Assembly (NCBI RefSeq): GCF_001424265.1
Contig: NZ_LMOV01000012.1
Location: forward strand, 453 to 64,452
DNA length: 64,000 bases
From: Acidovorax sp. Leaf160
GTDB taxonomy: Bacteria; Pseudomonadota; Gammaproteobacteria; Burkholderiales; Burkholderiaceae_C
Direction: 5' to 3'
Shown here: piece after piece, positions 17,041-26,445 of the stretch
Layout: the number at the start of each line of letters is the position of its first letter
Numbering within the stretch: position 1 is the first letter of the stretch
Program-made: the position numbers and the translations under genes
Notes under the pieces: generated by a model
Seen by the model: the letters and a program-made list of their open reading frames with translations, nothing else
Told to the model about the DNA's origin: nothing
Databases searched by the model: none

Positions 17041-17823
17041 ATGCCTCTCATCAAGAACGCCGCGCCTGCCGCCCCCAAGATCACGGTGCGCGACCTGAAC
17101 TTCTACTACGGCAAGTTCCACGCCCTCAAGGGCATCAACCTCGACATTCCCGAGAACAAGGTCACGGCCTTCATCGGCCCGTCGGGCTGCGGCAAGTCGA
17201 CGCTGCTGCGCACCTTCAACCGCATGTTCGAGCTGTACCCCGAGCAGCGCGCCGAAGGCCAGATCGTGCTGGACGGCGAGAACCTGCTGACCAGCAAGCA
17301 GGACGTGGCGCTGATCCGCGCCAAGGTCGGCATGGTGTTCCAGAAGCCCACGCCGTTTCCCATGTCCATCTACGACAACATCGCGTTCGGCGTGAAGCTG
17401 TTCGAGAGCCTGAACGCCACCGACATGGACGACCGCGTGGAATGGGCGCTGCGCAAGGCGGCGCTCTGGAACGAGGTCAAGGACAAGCTGAACCAGAGCG
17501 GCTCGGGCCTCTCCGGCGGCCAGCAGCAGCGGCTGTGCATCGCCCGCGGCATCGCCATCAAGCCCGAAGTGCTGCTGCTAGACGAGCCCTGCTCGGCGCT
17601 GGACCCGATCTCCACCGCCAAGGTGGAAGAGCTGATCGCCGAGCTGAAGAACGACTACACGGTGGTCATCGTGACCCACAACATGCAGCAGGCCGCGCGC
17701 TGCAGCGACTACACCGCCTACATGTACCTGGGCGATCTGGTCGAATTCGGCGAGACCGAGCAGATGTTCTTCAAGCCGCAGCGCAAGGAAACCGAGGACT
17801 ACATCACCGGCCGATTCGGTTGA
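17041..17823 (+). CDS. pstB: phosphate ABC transporter ATP-binding protein PstB
   Basis: A 260-residue ABC ATPase. Walker A is GPSGCGKST (46-54), the Q-loop region reads [12 protein letters not shown], the signature is LSGGQQQR, Walker B is [11 protein letters not shown] and the switch His is in VIVTHN. It powers PstCA and, with PhoU, forms part of the signalling complex that keeps PhoR in its phosphatase state when phosphate is plentiful. Length and order match the standard operon. Confidence 0.98.
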   Translation: MPLIKNAAPAAPKITVRDLNFYYGKFHALKGINLDIPENKVTAFIGPSGCGKSTLLRTFNRMFELYPEQRAEGQIVLDGENLLTSKQDVALIRAKVGMVFQKPTPFPMSIYDNIAFGVKLFESLNATDMDDRVEWALRKAALWNEVKDKLNQSGSGLSGGQQQRLCIARGIAIKPEVLLLDEPCSALDPISTAKVEELIAELKNDYTVVIVTHNMQQAARCSDYTAYMYLGDLVEFGETEQMFFKPQRKETEDYITGRFG

Positions 17824-17911
17824 TTCGGCGGGTGTGCGCGGCCCAGCCGCCGCGCCGCGCTTTCGCTCCCATCCACACCCCGGCCCCACAGCGCCGGCAG
17901 GAGGCAATGCC

Positions 17912-18613
17912 ATGACAGAAAAACATCTCTCGTCCCAGTTCGACAGCGAACTCAACAACATCTCCGCCCGGGTGATGGAACTCGGCGGCCTGGTCGAGTC
18001 GCAGATCCGCCAGGCCGTCTACGCGCTTTCGCAGTTCAGCGTGGAAGCGGCCTCGCAGGTCGAATCGATCGAGCTGCGCGTGAACATGATGGAAGTCGAA
18101 ATCGACCATGAGCTCTCGTCCATCATCGCCCGCCGCCAGCCCACCGCGCGCGACCTGCGCCTCTTGATCGCGTTCTCCAAGGCCACGGCCAACCTGGAGC
18201 GCATGGGCGACGAGGCGACCAAGATGGCGCGCATGGTCAAGTCCATCATCGAGAGCGGGGCCGCGCGCTCGCTGCCCTCGTCGGACCTGCGTGTCGCGGC
18301 CGACCTGGCCTCGGGCCTGCTGCGCAAGGCGCTGGATGCGTTCGCGCGCCTGGACACCAAGGCGGCGGTCGCCATCCTGAAGGAAGACGACCTGATCGAC
18401 CAGGAGTTCGACGGCTTCGTGCGCAAGCTCATCACCTACATGATGGAAGACCCGCGCACCATCTCCGCCAGCCTGGACCTGCTGTTCCTGGCCAAGGCGA
18501 TCGAGCGGATCGGCGATCATTCGAAGAATGTGGCCGAGCTGATCATTTATCTCGTCAAGGGCAAGGATGTGCGGCACACCACCATGGACGAGATCGAATC
18601 GGCCTTGCTGTGA
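17912..18613 (+). CDS. phoU: phosphate signalling regulator PhoU
   Basis: A 233-residue cytosolic protein made of two repeated three-helix bundles, the PhoU fold; metal-binding acidic clusters occur in each half (for example NLERMGDEATKMARMV and AIERIGDHSKNVAELI). It links the Pst transporter to PhoR, preventing Pho activation when phosphate is sufficient and limiting uptake. The ATG at 17912 follows GGAGG by 7 bases. It ends 16 bases before phoB, so pstSCAB-phoU-phoB-phoR may be read as one unit. Confidence 0.97.
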   Translation: MTEKHLSSQFDSELNNISARVMELGGLVESQIRQAVYALSQFSVEAASQVESIELRVNMMEVEIDHELSSIIARRQPTARDLRLLIAFSKATANLERMGDEATKMARMVKSIIESGAARSLPSSDLRVAADLASGLLRKALDAFARLDTKAAVAILKEDDLIDQEFDGFVRKLITYMMEDPRTISASLDLLFLAKAIERIGDHSKNVAELIIYLVKGKDVRHTTMDEIESALL

Positions 18614-18629
18614 AAGGCAGGTGCATCGC

Positions 18630-19337
18630 ATGAAGAAACTTCCCCGCGTGCTGATCGTCGAGGACGAGTCGGCCATTGCCGAACTGATCGCCGTCAACCT
18701 GCGCCACAACGGCTTCGCGCCGATCTGGGCGGAAGACGGCGAGTCGGCGCAACGCGAGCTGGACGCCGTGCTGCCCGATGTCATCTTGCTTGACTGGATG
18801 CTGCCCGGCCAGAGCGGCTTGCAGCTGGCGCGCAAGTGGCGTGCCGACAGCCGCACCAAGCCCATCCCGATCCTGATGCTCACCGCCCGAGGCGACGAGC
18901 CCGACAAGGTGGCGGGCCTCGATGCCGGTGCCGACGACTACATCACCAAGCCCTTTTCCACGCAGGAGCTGCTGGCGCGCATCCGCGCCGTGCTGCGCCG
19001 CCGCGCGCCCGAACAGGCCGGCGAGAGCGTCACCATCGCCGAGCTGGTGCTGGACGCCGCCACCTACCGCGTGAGCTACCAGGGCCAGCAGATCAAGGTC
19101 GGCCCGACCGAGTTCAAGCTGCTGCACTACCTCATGACCCACTCCGAACGTGTGCACAGCCGTGCGCAGCTGCTCGACAAGGTGTGGGGCGACCATGTGT
19201 TCATCGAGGAGCGCACGGTGGACGTGCATGTCAAGCGCCTGCGCGAAGCCTTGGGGGCGGCCGGCGTGATGGTGGAAACCGTGCGCGGCGCCGGCTACCG
19301 GCTGACGGCGCAGCCCCAGCGGCTGATGCAGGCGTGA
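18630..19337 (+). CDS. phoB: phosphate regulon response regulator PhoB
   Basis: A 235-residue OmpR-type response regulator. The receiver domain has the acidic pair Glu11-Asp12, the phosphorylated Asp55 (VILLDWMLPG), Thr85 and Lys107; the C-terminal winged helix runs from about 130 to 230, with the recognition helix near RTVDVHVKRLREAL. Phosphorylated PhoB binds Pho boxes such as those at 8451, 13849 and 13914 and recruits sigma-70 polymerase. Confidence 0.97.
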   Translation: MKKLPRVLIVEDESAIAELIAVNLRHNGFAPIWAEDGESAQRELDAVLPDVILLDWMLPGQSGLQLARKWRADSRTKPIPILMLTARGDEPDKVAGLDAGADDYITKPFSTQELLARIRAVLRRRAPEQAGESVTIAELVLDAATYRVSYQGQQIKVGPTEFKLLHYLMTHSERVHSRAQLLDKVWGDHVFIEERTVDVHVKRLREALGAAGVMVETVRGAGYRLTAQPQRLMQA

Positions 19338-19475
19338 ATTCCGGCGCATCGCATCCGGCGTACGGCGTGGCTGCGGCCACGCGGCCGGGCGCTGCAAGCA
19401 TCCCTGTGGGCTCCTGAGGAGTGATACCGCACCTCACGGCCCTGTCCTGGCCCGTCCGTCTGTGCCTGCACATCC

Positions 19476-20852
19476 ATGCTTTCGCGAATCTTCTATTTCC
19501 TGATGTTCCAGGCGGCCGGCGCCGCGCTGGGCTGGTGGCGGGGCGGCCCGTGGGCCGCCGTTTTCGGGGCTGGCGTCGCGTCCTGGGCCTGGTTCGTGTG
19601 GGACTGGTGGCGCAGCGCGCGCGTGCTGGCCTGGCTGCGGGAGGGCGACATCGCCCGCGCGCCGCGGCTGCGCGGCAGCTGGGGCGAGGTGGCCGACCGC
19701 GCCCGCCGCCTGCTGCGCCAGCGCGACCAGCAGATCGAAAGCGCCGAGCGCCGCATCGCCGAGATTCTGGAAGCGCTGCAGGCATCGCCCAACGGCGTGG
19801 TGCTGCTGGACGCACAGGGCCACATCGAATGGTGCAACCAGACGGCCGCCAACCACCTGGGCTTCGACGCCGAGCGCGACCTCATGCAGACCATCGGCAA
19901 CCTGGTGCGCGACCCCGACTTCACGGCCTACTTCGGCGGGCAGGACTTTGCCCAGAGCGTGGTGCTGCAGGGCCGCGACAGCACGGCGTCGCGGCCGGTA
20001 CGCATCTCGGTGCAGGTGCACCCCTATGGCGACGGGCGCCGGCTGCTGCTGTCGCGCGACGTGACCGCGCTGGAACAGGCCGAGGCCATGCGGCGCGACT
20101 TCGTCGCCAACGTGTCGCACGAGATCCGCACGCCGCTCACGGTGTTGATGGGCTTCGTCGAGACCCTGCAGACCCTGCGGCTGGCGGAAGAAGAGCGCGA
20201 GCGCTATCTGGGCATGATGGCTCAGCAGGCCGCCCGCATGCAGAGCGTGGTGCAGGACCTGCTCACCCTCTCGCGGCTGGAAGGCAGCCCGCTGCCCAGC
20301 CTGCACGACTGGACACCGGTCGAAACCCTGCTGCGCCGCTGCGAGGACGAAGGCCGGGCGCTTTCGGCCATGCTGGGCCATGCGCAGCAGCGCGAGCACG
20401 TGTTCGTGTTCCCGGATGCGCAGGAACTGCGCGCGGCGGGGCAGGTCGCCGGCTCGGCGGTCGAATTGCAGAGCGCGTTGTCGAATCTGGTGAACAACGC
20501 GGTGCGCTACACGCCGCTGGGTGGCCGCATCGAGGTGAGGTGGGAGCGGCTGGAAGATGGCCGGGCGCGCTTTTCGGTGCGCGACACGGGTCCGGGCATC
20601 GAGGCGGTGCACATACCTCGCCTGACCGAGCGCTTCTACCGGGTGGACCGCAGCCGCTCGCGCGAGACCGGCGGCACCGGCCTGGGCCTAGCCATCGTCA
20701 AGCACGTGGTGCAGCGGCACGGCGCCACGCTGCACATCACCAGCACGCTGGGGCAGGGCTCGGTGTTCTCCGTCACCTTCCCGGCCCAGCGGCTGCTGCC
20801 CCAGCAGCCGCTGTCGGTACGGGCCGACGCCACGCCCCGGCTGGCTGCCTGA
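19476..20852 (+). CDS. phoR: phosphate regulon sensor kinase PhoR
   Basis: A 458-residue membrane histidine kinase. Two short hydrophobic segments lie in residues 1-45 with almost no periplasmic loop, as in other PhoR proteins, which sense phosphate through PstB/PhoU. A PAS domain covers about 95-195, the phosphorylated His215 sits in NVSHEIRTP, and the ATPase domain has NLVNNAVRY (N box), DTGPGI (G1), TGGTGLGLAIVKH (G2) and a final GQGSVFSVTFP. The gap of 138 bases from phoB holds no clear promoter. Confidence 0.96.
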   Translation: MLSRIFYFLMFQAAGAALGWWRGGPWAAVFGAGVASWAWFVWDWWRSARVLAWLREGDIARAPRLRGSWGEVADRARRLLRQRDQQIESAERRIAEILEALQASPNGVVLLDAQGHIEWCNQTAANHLGFDAERDLMQTIGNLVRDPDFTAYFGGQDFAQSVVLQGRDSTASRPVRISVQVHPYGDGRRLLLSRDVTALEQAEAMRRDFVANVSHEIRTPLTVLMGFVETLQTLRLAEEERERYLGMMAQQAARMQSVVQDLLTLSRLEGSPLPSLHDWTPVETLLRRCEDEGRALSAMLGHAQQREHVFVFPDAQELRAAGQVAGSAVELQSALSNLVNNAVRYTPLGGRIEVRWERLEDGRARFSVRDTGPGIEAVHIPRLTERFYRVDRSRSRETGGTGLGLAIVKHVVQRHGATLHITSTLGQGSVFSVTFPAQRLLPQQPLSVRADATPRLAA

Positions 20853-22205
20853 TCAGGCGGGGCGTTCGGACGCCGCGCGCCGGAGCACCCGTGCCAGCAT
20901 GGCGGTGAAGACCATCGCCGTGATGGCCAGCGCCGCCGCGCTGGCGGCCCAGAACGGTGCGGGCGATGCTTGAGGCGGCCAGCGGCCCACGCCGTGGTAG
21001 GCCAACACATAGCCGCCCGCGAGCCCGGCGCCCCAGAGCAGCACGCAGTACACCACCAGCGGAGCAATGGTCACGCGGTAGCTGCGCAGGACGAAGATGC
21101 AGACGGTCTGCAGGGCGTCTGCCGCGTGGTAGCCCGCCACCCAGGGCAGCAGGCTTGCCGCGGCCAGCACCACCTGGGCGTCGCGAGAGTACCAGGCGGC
21201 GATAGGCTCTTTTGCTATTAATAATATAGCTGAAAGCCCAATGCCTATGAGCGCTGCGAGCCGAAAACCCATCCAGACCAGCGCGCGGGCGCGGTCCTCG
21301 TCGCCTGCGCCGCGCCAGAAGCTGACCCGGGCGCTGGTGGCGATGGCGAGCGACAGCGGCACCATGTAGAGCACGGCCGCCAGGTTGGAGGCGATCTGGT
21401 GCGATGCCGAAGCCAGCGTGCCCTGGCGCGCGACGAACAGCGCCACCAGCGTGAACGAGGTCACTTCCACCAGGATGGAGAGGCCCGCCGGCACGCCCAG
21501 TCGCACGAAGCGCGCAAGCTGGCCCCAGTCGGGCCGTTCCAGCCGGCGCCAGAGCGCCAGCGGCGCGTACATGGTGCGGGAGCGCAGCATCCAAGCCGCC
21601 ACCGCCAGCAGGCTGTAGTTGACCAGCAAGGTCGCCCAGGCGCAGCCCGTCGCGCCCTGTGCCGGGATGCCGAAGCTGCCGAACGCCAGCCCGATCGACA
21701 GCGGAATCTTCAGCGCCAGTGAACCCAGCTGGAGCCAGGTGACGAACTGGGGATGGCCGAGCGACTGGTTCAGCGTGCTGTAGATGCGAAACAGCAGCGA
21801 GGCCGGCAGCGCGAACGCGAGGATGCGCAGGTACTGCTCCACCACGCCGCGCAAGGCTTCGGGCACCTGCGTCCAGCGCAGCAGCGCACCGGGGAACAGC
21901 AGCACCGCCATGCCCACGGCCGTCAGCGCCAGGCAGAGGTACAGAGATTGCCGCACGCTGGCGCCCATGGCCGCTTGCGCCTGGGCGCCGCGCTGCTCGG
22001 CCCACACCGGCAGCAGGGCCTGCAGCACGCCCATCAGCGATACATAGACGCTGATGAATACCGCCGAGCCGATGGACAGCGCCGCCAGCGCGGCTTCGGA
22101 ATGCCGGCCGGCGACGATGGTGTCGGTGACGCCGAAAGCCATGACGGCCAGCTGGCCCGCCAGCACGGTGCCGGCGTGGCGCAGCACCGTGGCGCGCTCG
22201 CTCAT
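20853..22205 (-). CDS. MATE family efflux transporter with repeat insertion
   Basis: A 450-residue multidrug and toxic compound extrusion protein with about 12 hydrophobic segments arranged as two similar halves; it exports organic cations or metabolites by Na+ or H+ antiport across the inner membrane. The start at 22205 overlaps the stop of the upstream glycosyltransferase gene (TGATG), so the two are coupled. Residues about 311-331 (near GLSAILLIAKEPIAAWY) are encoded by a copy of the dispersed head-tail repeat that stays in frame and happens to read as hydrophobic residues in or next to a membrane helix. Convergent with phoR, with only the two stop codons between them. Substrate unknown. 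Confidence 0.88.
   Translation of the reverse strand: MSERATVLRHAGTVLAGQLAVMAFGVTDTIVAGRHSEAALAALSIGSAVFISVYVSLMGVLQALLPVWAEQRGAQAQAAMGASVRQSLYLCLALTAVGMAVLLFPGALLRWTQVPEALRGVVEQYLRILAFALPASLLFRIYSTLNQSLGHPQFVTWLQLGSLALKIPLSIGLAFGSFGIPAQGATGCAWATLLVNYSLLAVAAWMLRSRTMYAPLALWRRLERPDWGQLARFVRLGVPAGLSILVEVTSFTLVALFVARQGTLASASHQIASNLAAVLYMVPLSLAIATSARVSFWRGAGDEDRARALVWMGFRLAALIGIGLSAILLIAKEPIAAWYSRDAQVVLAAASLLPWVAGYHAADALQTVCIFVLRSYRVTIAPLVVYCVLLWGAGLAGGYVLAYHGVGRWPPQASPAPFWAASAAALAITAMVFTAMLARVLRRAASERPA
21214..21275 (+). repeat. head-tail repeat, copy 3 (inside MATE gene)
   Basis: Head GCTATTAATAATATAGC at 21214-21230, 20 bases, GCGCT at 21251. It lies in frame in the MATE gene, in antisense orientation. 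Confidence 0.88.
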
Positions 22206-23902
22206 CAGCGCTGCGGCGGCGTGCGGCGAAGCACGACCACCCGGTCGTTCCTGTCGGTCGGCCGCATGATGTTGGCGACCGGTGTCCACTCGCGCCGTGG
22301 CAGCACCGAGGCGTAGGGCGGGCTGGCGGCGGCGTCCGCCACCAGCCAGTTGCAGCCGGCGCTTTGCTGGCTGCTGGCCAGGTCCAGCTCGCCGTGATAG
22401 ATCAGCGCCGCGATTTGCGAGCGTCCCAGACCGTAGGTCGCCACGCAGCCGGGCGCATCCCCCATCACCGCCCGCACGGCCTGCATCTGCAACCGGTAGC
22501 TGCGGCCATGGTCCAGCAGCGGCAGCCACAGGGTCATCAGCAGCAGCCAGCCCAGCGTGGCACCGCTGGCCGGTAGCACCAGGCTTTTCCAGAGCGGCGC
22601 GCGGTTGCGTGCCGCGCGCCACCACACCAGGGCGCACCAGGCCAGCGTGGCCGCAAGGGCGGCCGCGAACTGCACGGCCGAGAACGATGCGACGAAGTCG
22701 GGCGCCAGGCGGGCGATGTTGCGGGCCGGCTTGGCCGGCACGCCGGTTTGCACCGCCAGCCAGATCACCCAGATCGCGATGGCCGAAGCGCTGAAGAACA
22801 GCAGCGTGAACCAGTCGATGAGCGCGGAGATGCTGCGCCGCAGGGTCGGCAAGGCGAAGGCGGCCAGCGCCGCCATGGCGGGCAGGGCCAGCATCAGCGC
22901 GCGGTCGGCGGGGCGGGTGGTGAGCGTGGCGCCCACCGACACCGCGACGAACCAGAGCGGCAGCAGCAGATGGCGGTGGCGCTCCTGGCTCACGATCTGC
23001 CGGCGCCAGCGCCAGACGGTCCAGATCGCCAGGGGCCAGGCCGGCCAGGAAAACCACAGCAGCAGACGGGCCAGGCTGTCCCACTCCTTGGCGCCCTCAG
23101 AGTCGACGATGCGCCAGCGCCAGAGGTCGAGCCGCCAGGCCAGCCAGGCCGACAGCAGCGTCAGCGCCAGCAGGGCGGCCGCCCAGGGCCAGCGGCGGCG
23201 CGGCGTGGCCGCGGCCGTGGTGCCGACCAGCAGGGCGCCGCCGGCCCCCAGCAGGGCGGCCATGGCGGGTGCGCCGCTCAGCACCAGTCCGCCCAGCCCT
23301 GCCGTGGCGGCGATGAGCGGGCCGGTGGTGCGCACGGGGAGCGCGGCGGCGGCATGGAAGAGCAGCGCGGTGCAGGTCAGCTGCGTGACGTAGCTGGTGG
23401 TTTCGTGCGACAGCTGGGCCAGGCCCAGGCAGGCGATCAACGCCAGCAGGCCGGCGTCTGCCAGGGTGCGGGCATAGTCGGCCGGGTTGGCTTCGCCGCC
23501 GAAGGCGAACGCGACCGGCTGCGCGCCCGGGCTGCGCGCCAGGTGGTAGACGCTGTACCAGGTGGCGGCCAGCGTGACGGCCAGCAGGGCCATGAACGGC
23601 AGGCGGGCGGCCATCTCGGGCGCCAGCCAGCCGGACGTCCACTGGATCGCCCAGGCGCCCAGCCAGTAGGGCAGCAGGCCATCGGTATCGGGCGGCAGGC
23701 CTGCCATCAGCGGAGCGCCCCACGGGGTGTGGCCCAGAGCCAGTTCGCGCATGTAGCCGAAGGCCGTGATGTCCGCGCTCTTCCACGGGTCGCGGCCGAC
23801 GAATCCAGGCACCACATAGGCGAGGCACAGCAGCAGCAAGGCCCAGCGCGGCAGGGCGCGCACGGCGCTCTGGGGCACGATGGCGGGGGTCGGTTGGATC
23901 AC
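22205..23902 (-). CDS. ArnT-like polytopic glycosyltransferase
   Basis: A 565-residue protein with roughly 11-12 membrane helices and a short C-terminal soluble domain. The first extramembrane loop reads VVPGFVGRDPWKSADITAFGYM, the acidic loop position seen in ArnT/PMT-type GT-C glycosyltransferases that use polyprenyl-phosphate sugars. Close relatives in Burkholderiales are annotated as ArnT-like 4-amino-4-deoxy-L-arabinose transferases, but the motif differs from true ArnT and the acceptor is unknown. It is the first gene of a two-gene unit with the MATE exporter. A terminator of the preceding rpmE2 unit lies just upstream at 23984-24013. Confidence 0.7.
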   Translation of the reverse strand: MIQPTPAIVPQSAVRALPRWALLLLCLAYVVPGFVGRDPWKSADITAFGYMRELALGHTPWGAPLMAGLPPDTDGLLPYWLGAWAIQWTSGWLAPEMAARLPFMALLAVTLAATWYSVYHLARSPGAQPVAFAFGGEANPADYARTLADAGLLALIACLGLAQLSHETTSYVTQLTCTALLFHAAAALPVRTTGPLIAATAGLGGLVLSGAPAMAALLGAGGALLVGTTAAATPRRRWPWAAALLALTLLSAWLAWRLDLWRWRIVDSEGAKEWDSLARLLLWFSWPAWPLAIWTVWRWRRQIVSQERHRHLLLPLWFVAVSVGATLTTRPADRALMLALPAMAALAAFALPTLRRSISALIDWFTLLFFSASAIAIWVIWLAVQTGVPAKPARNIARLAPDFVASFSAVQFAAALAATLAWCALVWWRAARNRAPLWKSLVLPASGATLGWLLLMTLWLPLLDHGRSYRLQMQAVRAVMGDAPGCVATYGLGRSQIAALIYHGELDLASSQQSAGCNWLVADAAASPPYASVLPRREWTPVANIMRPTDRNDRVVVLRRTPPQR

Positions 23903-23983
23903 GCGGCGGTCAGGTCAAAGCGAAGGGGAAAGGCGTCGGCCCGGGGAGCCTGGCGCACCGGAAGACATCGGCCGGGCGCCATG

Positions 23984-24013
23984 AAAAAAGGCAGCACGGC
24001 GAACCGGGCTGCC
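23984..24013 (-). terminator. rho-independent terminator after rpmE2
   Basis: Reading leftward, GGCAGC (24013-24008) pairs with GCTGCC (23995-23990) and is followed by six T (23989-23984). It lies about 70 bases after the rpmE2 stop. Confidence 0.8.
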
Positions 24014-24085
24014 TTCTCTGGGCCGTGGGGTGGCGCGGTGCCGGGCATGGTGCCACAGCACAGGCCGCCCGTGGCGGCCAGGGCT

Positions 24086-24346
24086 TTACTTCGCTGCCGT
24101 GGTGGTCTTGCCGAAACGGTTGCGGAAGCGCTCGACGCGGCCACCCATGTTGTCCACCGACTTTTGCGTGCCGGTGTAGAAGGGGTGCGACTCGGAGGAC
24201 GTATCCAGCTTGAACAGCGGGTATTCCTTGCCTTCGAAGGTTTCGGTTTCCTTCGTGTTGACGCACGAACGGGTCACGAACTTGAAGCCGTTGGACAGGT
24301 CCGAGAACAACACTTCGCGGTAGTTGGGGTGAATGCCTTCTTTCAT
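24086..24346 (-). CDS. rpmE2: 50S ribosomal protein L31 type B
   Basis: An 86-residue L31. It begins [18 protein letters not shown] and lacks the four-Cys zinc site of type A L31 (only one Cys, in TRSCVNTKE), so it is the zinc-independent form. In many bacteria this form replaces the zinc form under zinc limitation and is under Zur control; I see no Zur-like palindrome upstream, so it may be the only L31 here. AAGGAAG precedes the ATG. It follows rho, the conserved rho-rpmE order, with a strong terminator between them. Confidence 0.94.
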   Translation of the reverse strand: MKEGIHPNYREVLFSDLSNGFKFVTRSCVNTKETETFEGKEYPLFKLDTSSESHPFYTGTQKSVDNMGGRVERFRNRFGKTTTAAK

Positions 24347-24403
24347 GATCTTCCTTCTGATGCAAGTGCGGGAGCCGCGCCGGCCAGTCCGGCGTACTTT
24401 CCG

Positions 24404-24437
24404 CAAGAAAAAGCCCGCCATTATGGCATGGCGGGCT
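24404..24437 (-). terminator. rho-independent terminator after rho
   Basis: Leftward, AGCCCGCCA (24437-24429) pairs with TGGCGGGCT (24420-24412) around 8 bases, followed by TTTTTCTT. It lies about 40 bases after the rho stop and separates rho from rpmE2. Confidence 0.88.
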
Positions 24438-24474
24438 GCGGTGTGGTTTTTTTCGAGAGAGCCCGGGCCGGCGC

Positions 24475-25737
24475 TCAGCCGCCCCGACGCATCATGTCGA
24501 AGAAGTCCACGTTGGTCTTGGTGGCCTTCATGTTCTTGATCATCAGCTCCATCGACTCGATCTCGTCCATGTTGTACATGAACTGGCGCAGGATGCGGGT
24601 CTTCTGCAGGATCTCGGGCGGCAGCAGCAGCTCTTCGCGGCGGGTGCCGCTCTTGTTGAGCTCGATGGCGGGGAACACGCGCTTTTCGTAGAGGCGGCGG
24701 CTCAGGTGCACTTCGCAGTTGCCGGTGCCCTTGAACTCTTCGAAGATCACTTCGTCCATGCGGCTGCCGGTGTCGACCAGCGCGGTGGCGATGATGGTCA
24801 GCGAGCCGCCTTCCTCGACCTTGCGGGCTGCGCCGAAGAAGCGCTTGGGGCGCTGCAGCGCAGCAGCGTCCACGCCGCCCGACAGCACCTTGCCGGAAGA
24901 GGGCACGACGTTGTTGTAGGCGCGGGCCAGGCGGGTGATGGAGTCCAGCAGGATCACCACGTCCTTCTTCAGTTCGACCAGGCGCTTGGCGCGCTCGATC
25001 ACCATCTCGGCCACATGCACGTGGCGGGCGGCGGGCTCGTCGAAGGTGGAGGCGATGATTTCGCCCTTCACCGAGCGCTGCATCTCGGTCACTTCTTCAG
25101 GGCGCTCGTCCACCAGCAGCACCATCAGGTGCACGTCGGGGTTGTTGGCCGTGATGGCGTGCGCGATGTGCTGCATCATCACCGTCTTGCCGCTCTTGGG
25201 CGGGGCCACCACCAGGGCGCGCTGGCCGCGGCCGATGGGCGAGACGATGTCGATGATGCGGCCGGTGATGTTCTCTTCGCCCTTGATGTCGCGTTCCAGC
25301 TTCATCTGTTCCTTGGGGAACAGCGGCGTCAGGTTCTCGAACATCACCTTGTGCTTGTTCTGCTCCGGCGGGCCGTCGTTGACCTTGTCGAGCTTGGTGA
25401 GCGCGAAATAACGCTCGCCGTCCTTAGGCGTGCGCACTTCGCCTTCGATCATGTCGCCGGTGTGCAGGTTGAAGCGGCGCACCTGGCTGGGCGAGATGTA
25501 GATGTCGTCCGTACTGGCCGTGTAGCTGGTGTCGGGGCTGCGCAGAAAGCCGAACCCGTCGGGCAGGATCTCCAGCACGCCATCGGCGAACACCTGCTCG
25601 CCCGCCTTCGCCCGCTTCTTGATGATGGCGAACATCAATTCCTGCTTGCGCATGCGGCCGGTGTTTTCGATCTCAAGCTCTTCGGCCTGCTTGAGGACTT
25701 CAGACACGTGCAGTGCCTTGAGTTCGTTTAAGTGCAT
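24475..25737 (-). CDS. rho: transcription termination factor Rho
   Basis: A 420-residue Rho, the hexameric RNA-DNA helicase that ends transcription at unstructured C-rich RNA. The N-terminal helical domain is followed by the cold-shock-like primary RNA-binding site (GFGFLR at 61-66), then the ATPase with P-loop PPKSGKT (179-185), [11 protein letters not shown] (Walker-like/catalytic Glu), Walker [17 protein letters not shown] and the secondary-site loop near [22 protein letters not shown] lies 7 bases before the ATG. The neighbours are trxA upstream and rpmE2 downstream, as in many beta- and gammaproteobacteria. Confidence 0.98.
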   Translation of the reverse strand: MHLNELKALHVSEVLKQAEELEIENTGRMRKQELMFAIIKKRAKAGEQVFADGVLEILPDGFGFLRSPDTSYTASTDDIYISPSQVRRFNLHTGDMIEGEVRTPKDGERYFALTKLDKVNDGPPEQNKHKVMFENLTPLFPKEQMKLERDIKGEENITGRIIDIVSPIGRGQRALVVAPPKSGKTVMMQHIAHAITANNPDVHLMVLLVDERPEEVTEMQRSVKGEIIASTFDEPAARHVHVAEMVIERAKRLVELKKDVVILLDSITRLARAYNNVVPSSGKVLSGGVDAAALQRPKRFFGAARKVEEGGSLTIIATALVDTGSRMDEVIFEEFKGTGNCEVHLSRRLYEKRVFPAIELNKSGTRREELLLPPEILQKTRILRQFMYNMDEIESMELMIKNMKATKTNVDFFDMMRRGG

Positions 25738-26054
25738 GGGGAGACTCCTTGGCGGAGTGGATGTGAATCAGAGCAGAGGGGGAGGGGGCTTTGAGCGCCG
25801 TGGGGGCCGTCGTGCGAGCCTGGCGAGCCTGGGATCTGGAACCGGCAGCCTATGCGTGCAGGCCGGTGATCGCTGGAGATTATGACAGGAAAAAAATCAG
25901 AGGGACCCGCATGGATCGTTGTCTGGCGGCCTCGGTCATCAGAGGGGCGGGCGGCGAGCGCGGCCGGCTGGCGGATGGGACGGAGGCTGGAGGGTGAGGT
26001 GATCTGGCAGGCCGGCCGCGCGGATCGCGGGTCGGCCCCCTGCCAGCGGGCCGA
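25738..26054. other. trxA-rho intergenic region with rho leader
   Basis: 317 bases without a gene. Leftward, an extended -10 (TGTCATAAT, CATAAT at 25884-25879) could start rho transcription about 140 bases before its ATG; the -35 is poor. The leader is a natural place for Rho autoregulation. No hairpin terminator for trxA is obvious. Confidence 0.4.
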
Positions 26055-26387
26055 TCAGCCCAGGTTCTGGTCGATGAAGGCGGCCAGCTGGGCCTTGCTC
26101 AGCGCGCCGACCTTCTGGGCGGCCAGCTCGCCGTTCTTGAACAGCATGAGCGTGGGGATGCCGCGGATGCCGAACTTGGCGGGGATCTCGCGGTTCTCGT
26201 CCACGTTCATCTTGGCGATGGTCAGCTTGCCCTGGTAGGTGCCGGCCAGCTCGTCCAGGATGGGAGCGATCATCTTGCAGGGGCCGCACCACTCGGCCCA
26301 GTAGTCCACCAGCACCGCGTTGCCCGACTTGAGCACGTCGGCTTCAAAACTGGCGTCGGAGATGTGTTTGATGAGTTCGCTTGCCAT
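26055..26387 (-). CDS. trxA: thioredoxin 1
   Basis: A 110-residue classical thioredoxin, the cytosolic disulfide reductase. The active site WCGPC has Cys34 and Cys37; the cis-proline is in [11 protein letters not shown]. The AAGGAA site and the family start support the ATG at 26387; the in-frame extension to 26507 has no support. It is upstream of rho on the same strand and divergent from the AddB-like gene. Confidence 0.98.
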   Translation of the reverse strand: MASELIKHISDASFEADVLKSGNAVLVDYWAEWCGPCKMIAPILDELAGTYQGKLTIAKMNVDENREIPAKFGIRGIPTLMLFKNGELAAQKVGALSKAQLAAFIDQNLG

Positions 26388-26445
26388 GGCGGATTTCCTT
26401 GATTTGTGCAGGTGGGTGGGCAGGGACGTATAAAGTCTGGTCATT

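Noticed and set aside
24347-24403. Zur operator upstream of zinc-free L31 gene
   Set aside because: No AT-rich palindrome of the expected form is present; the only inverted repeat nearby is the rho terminator.
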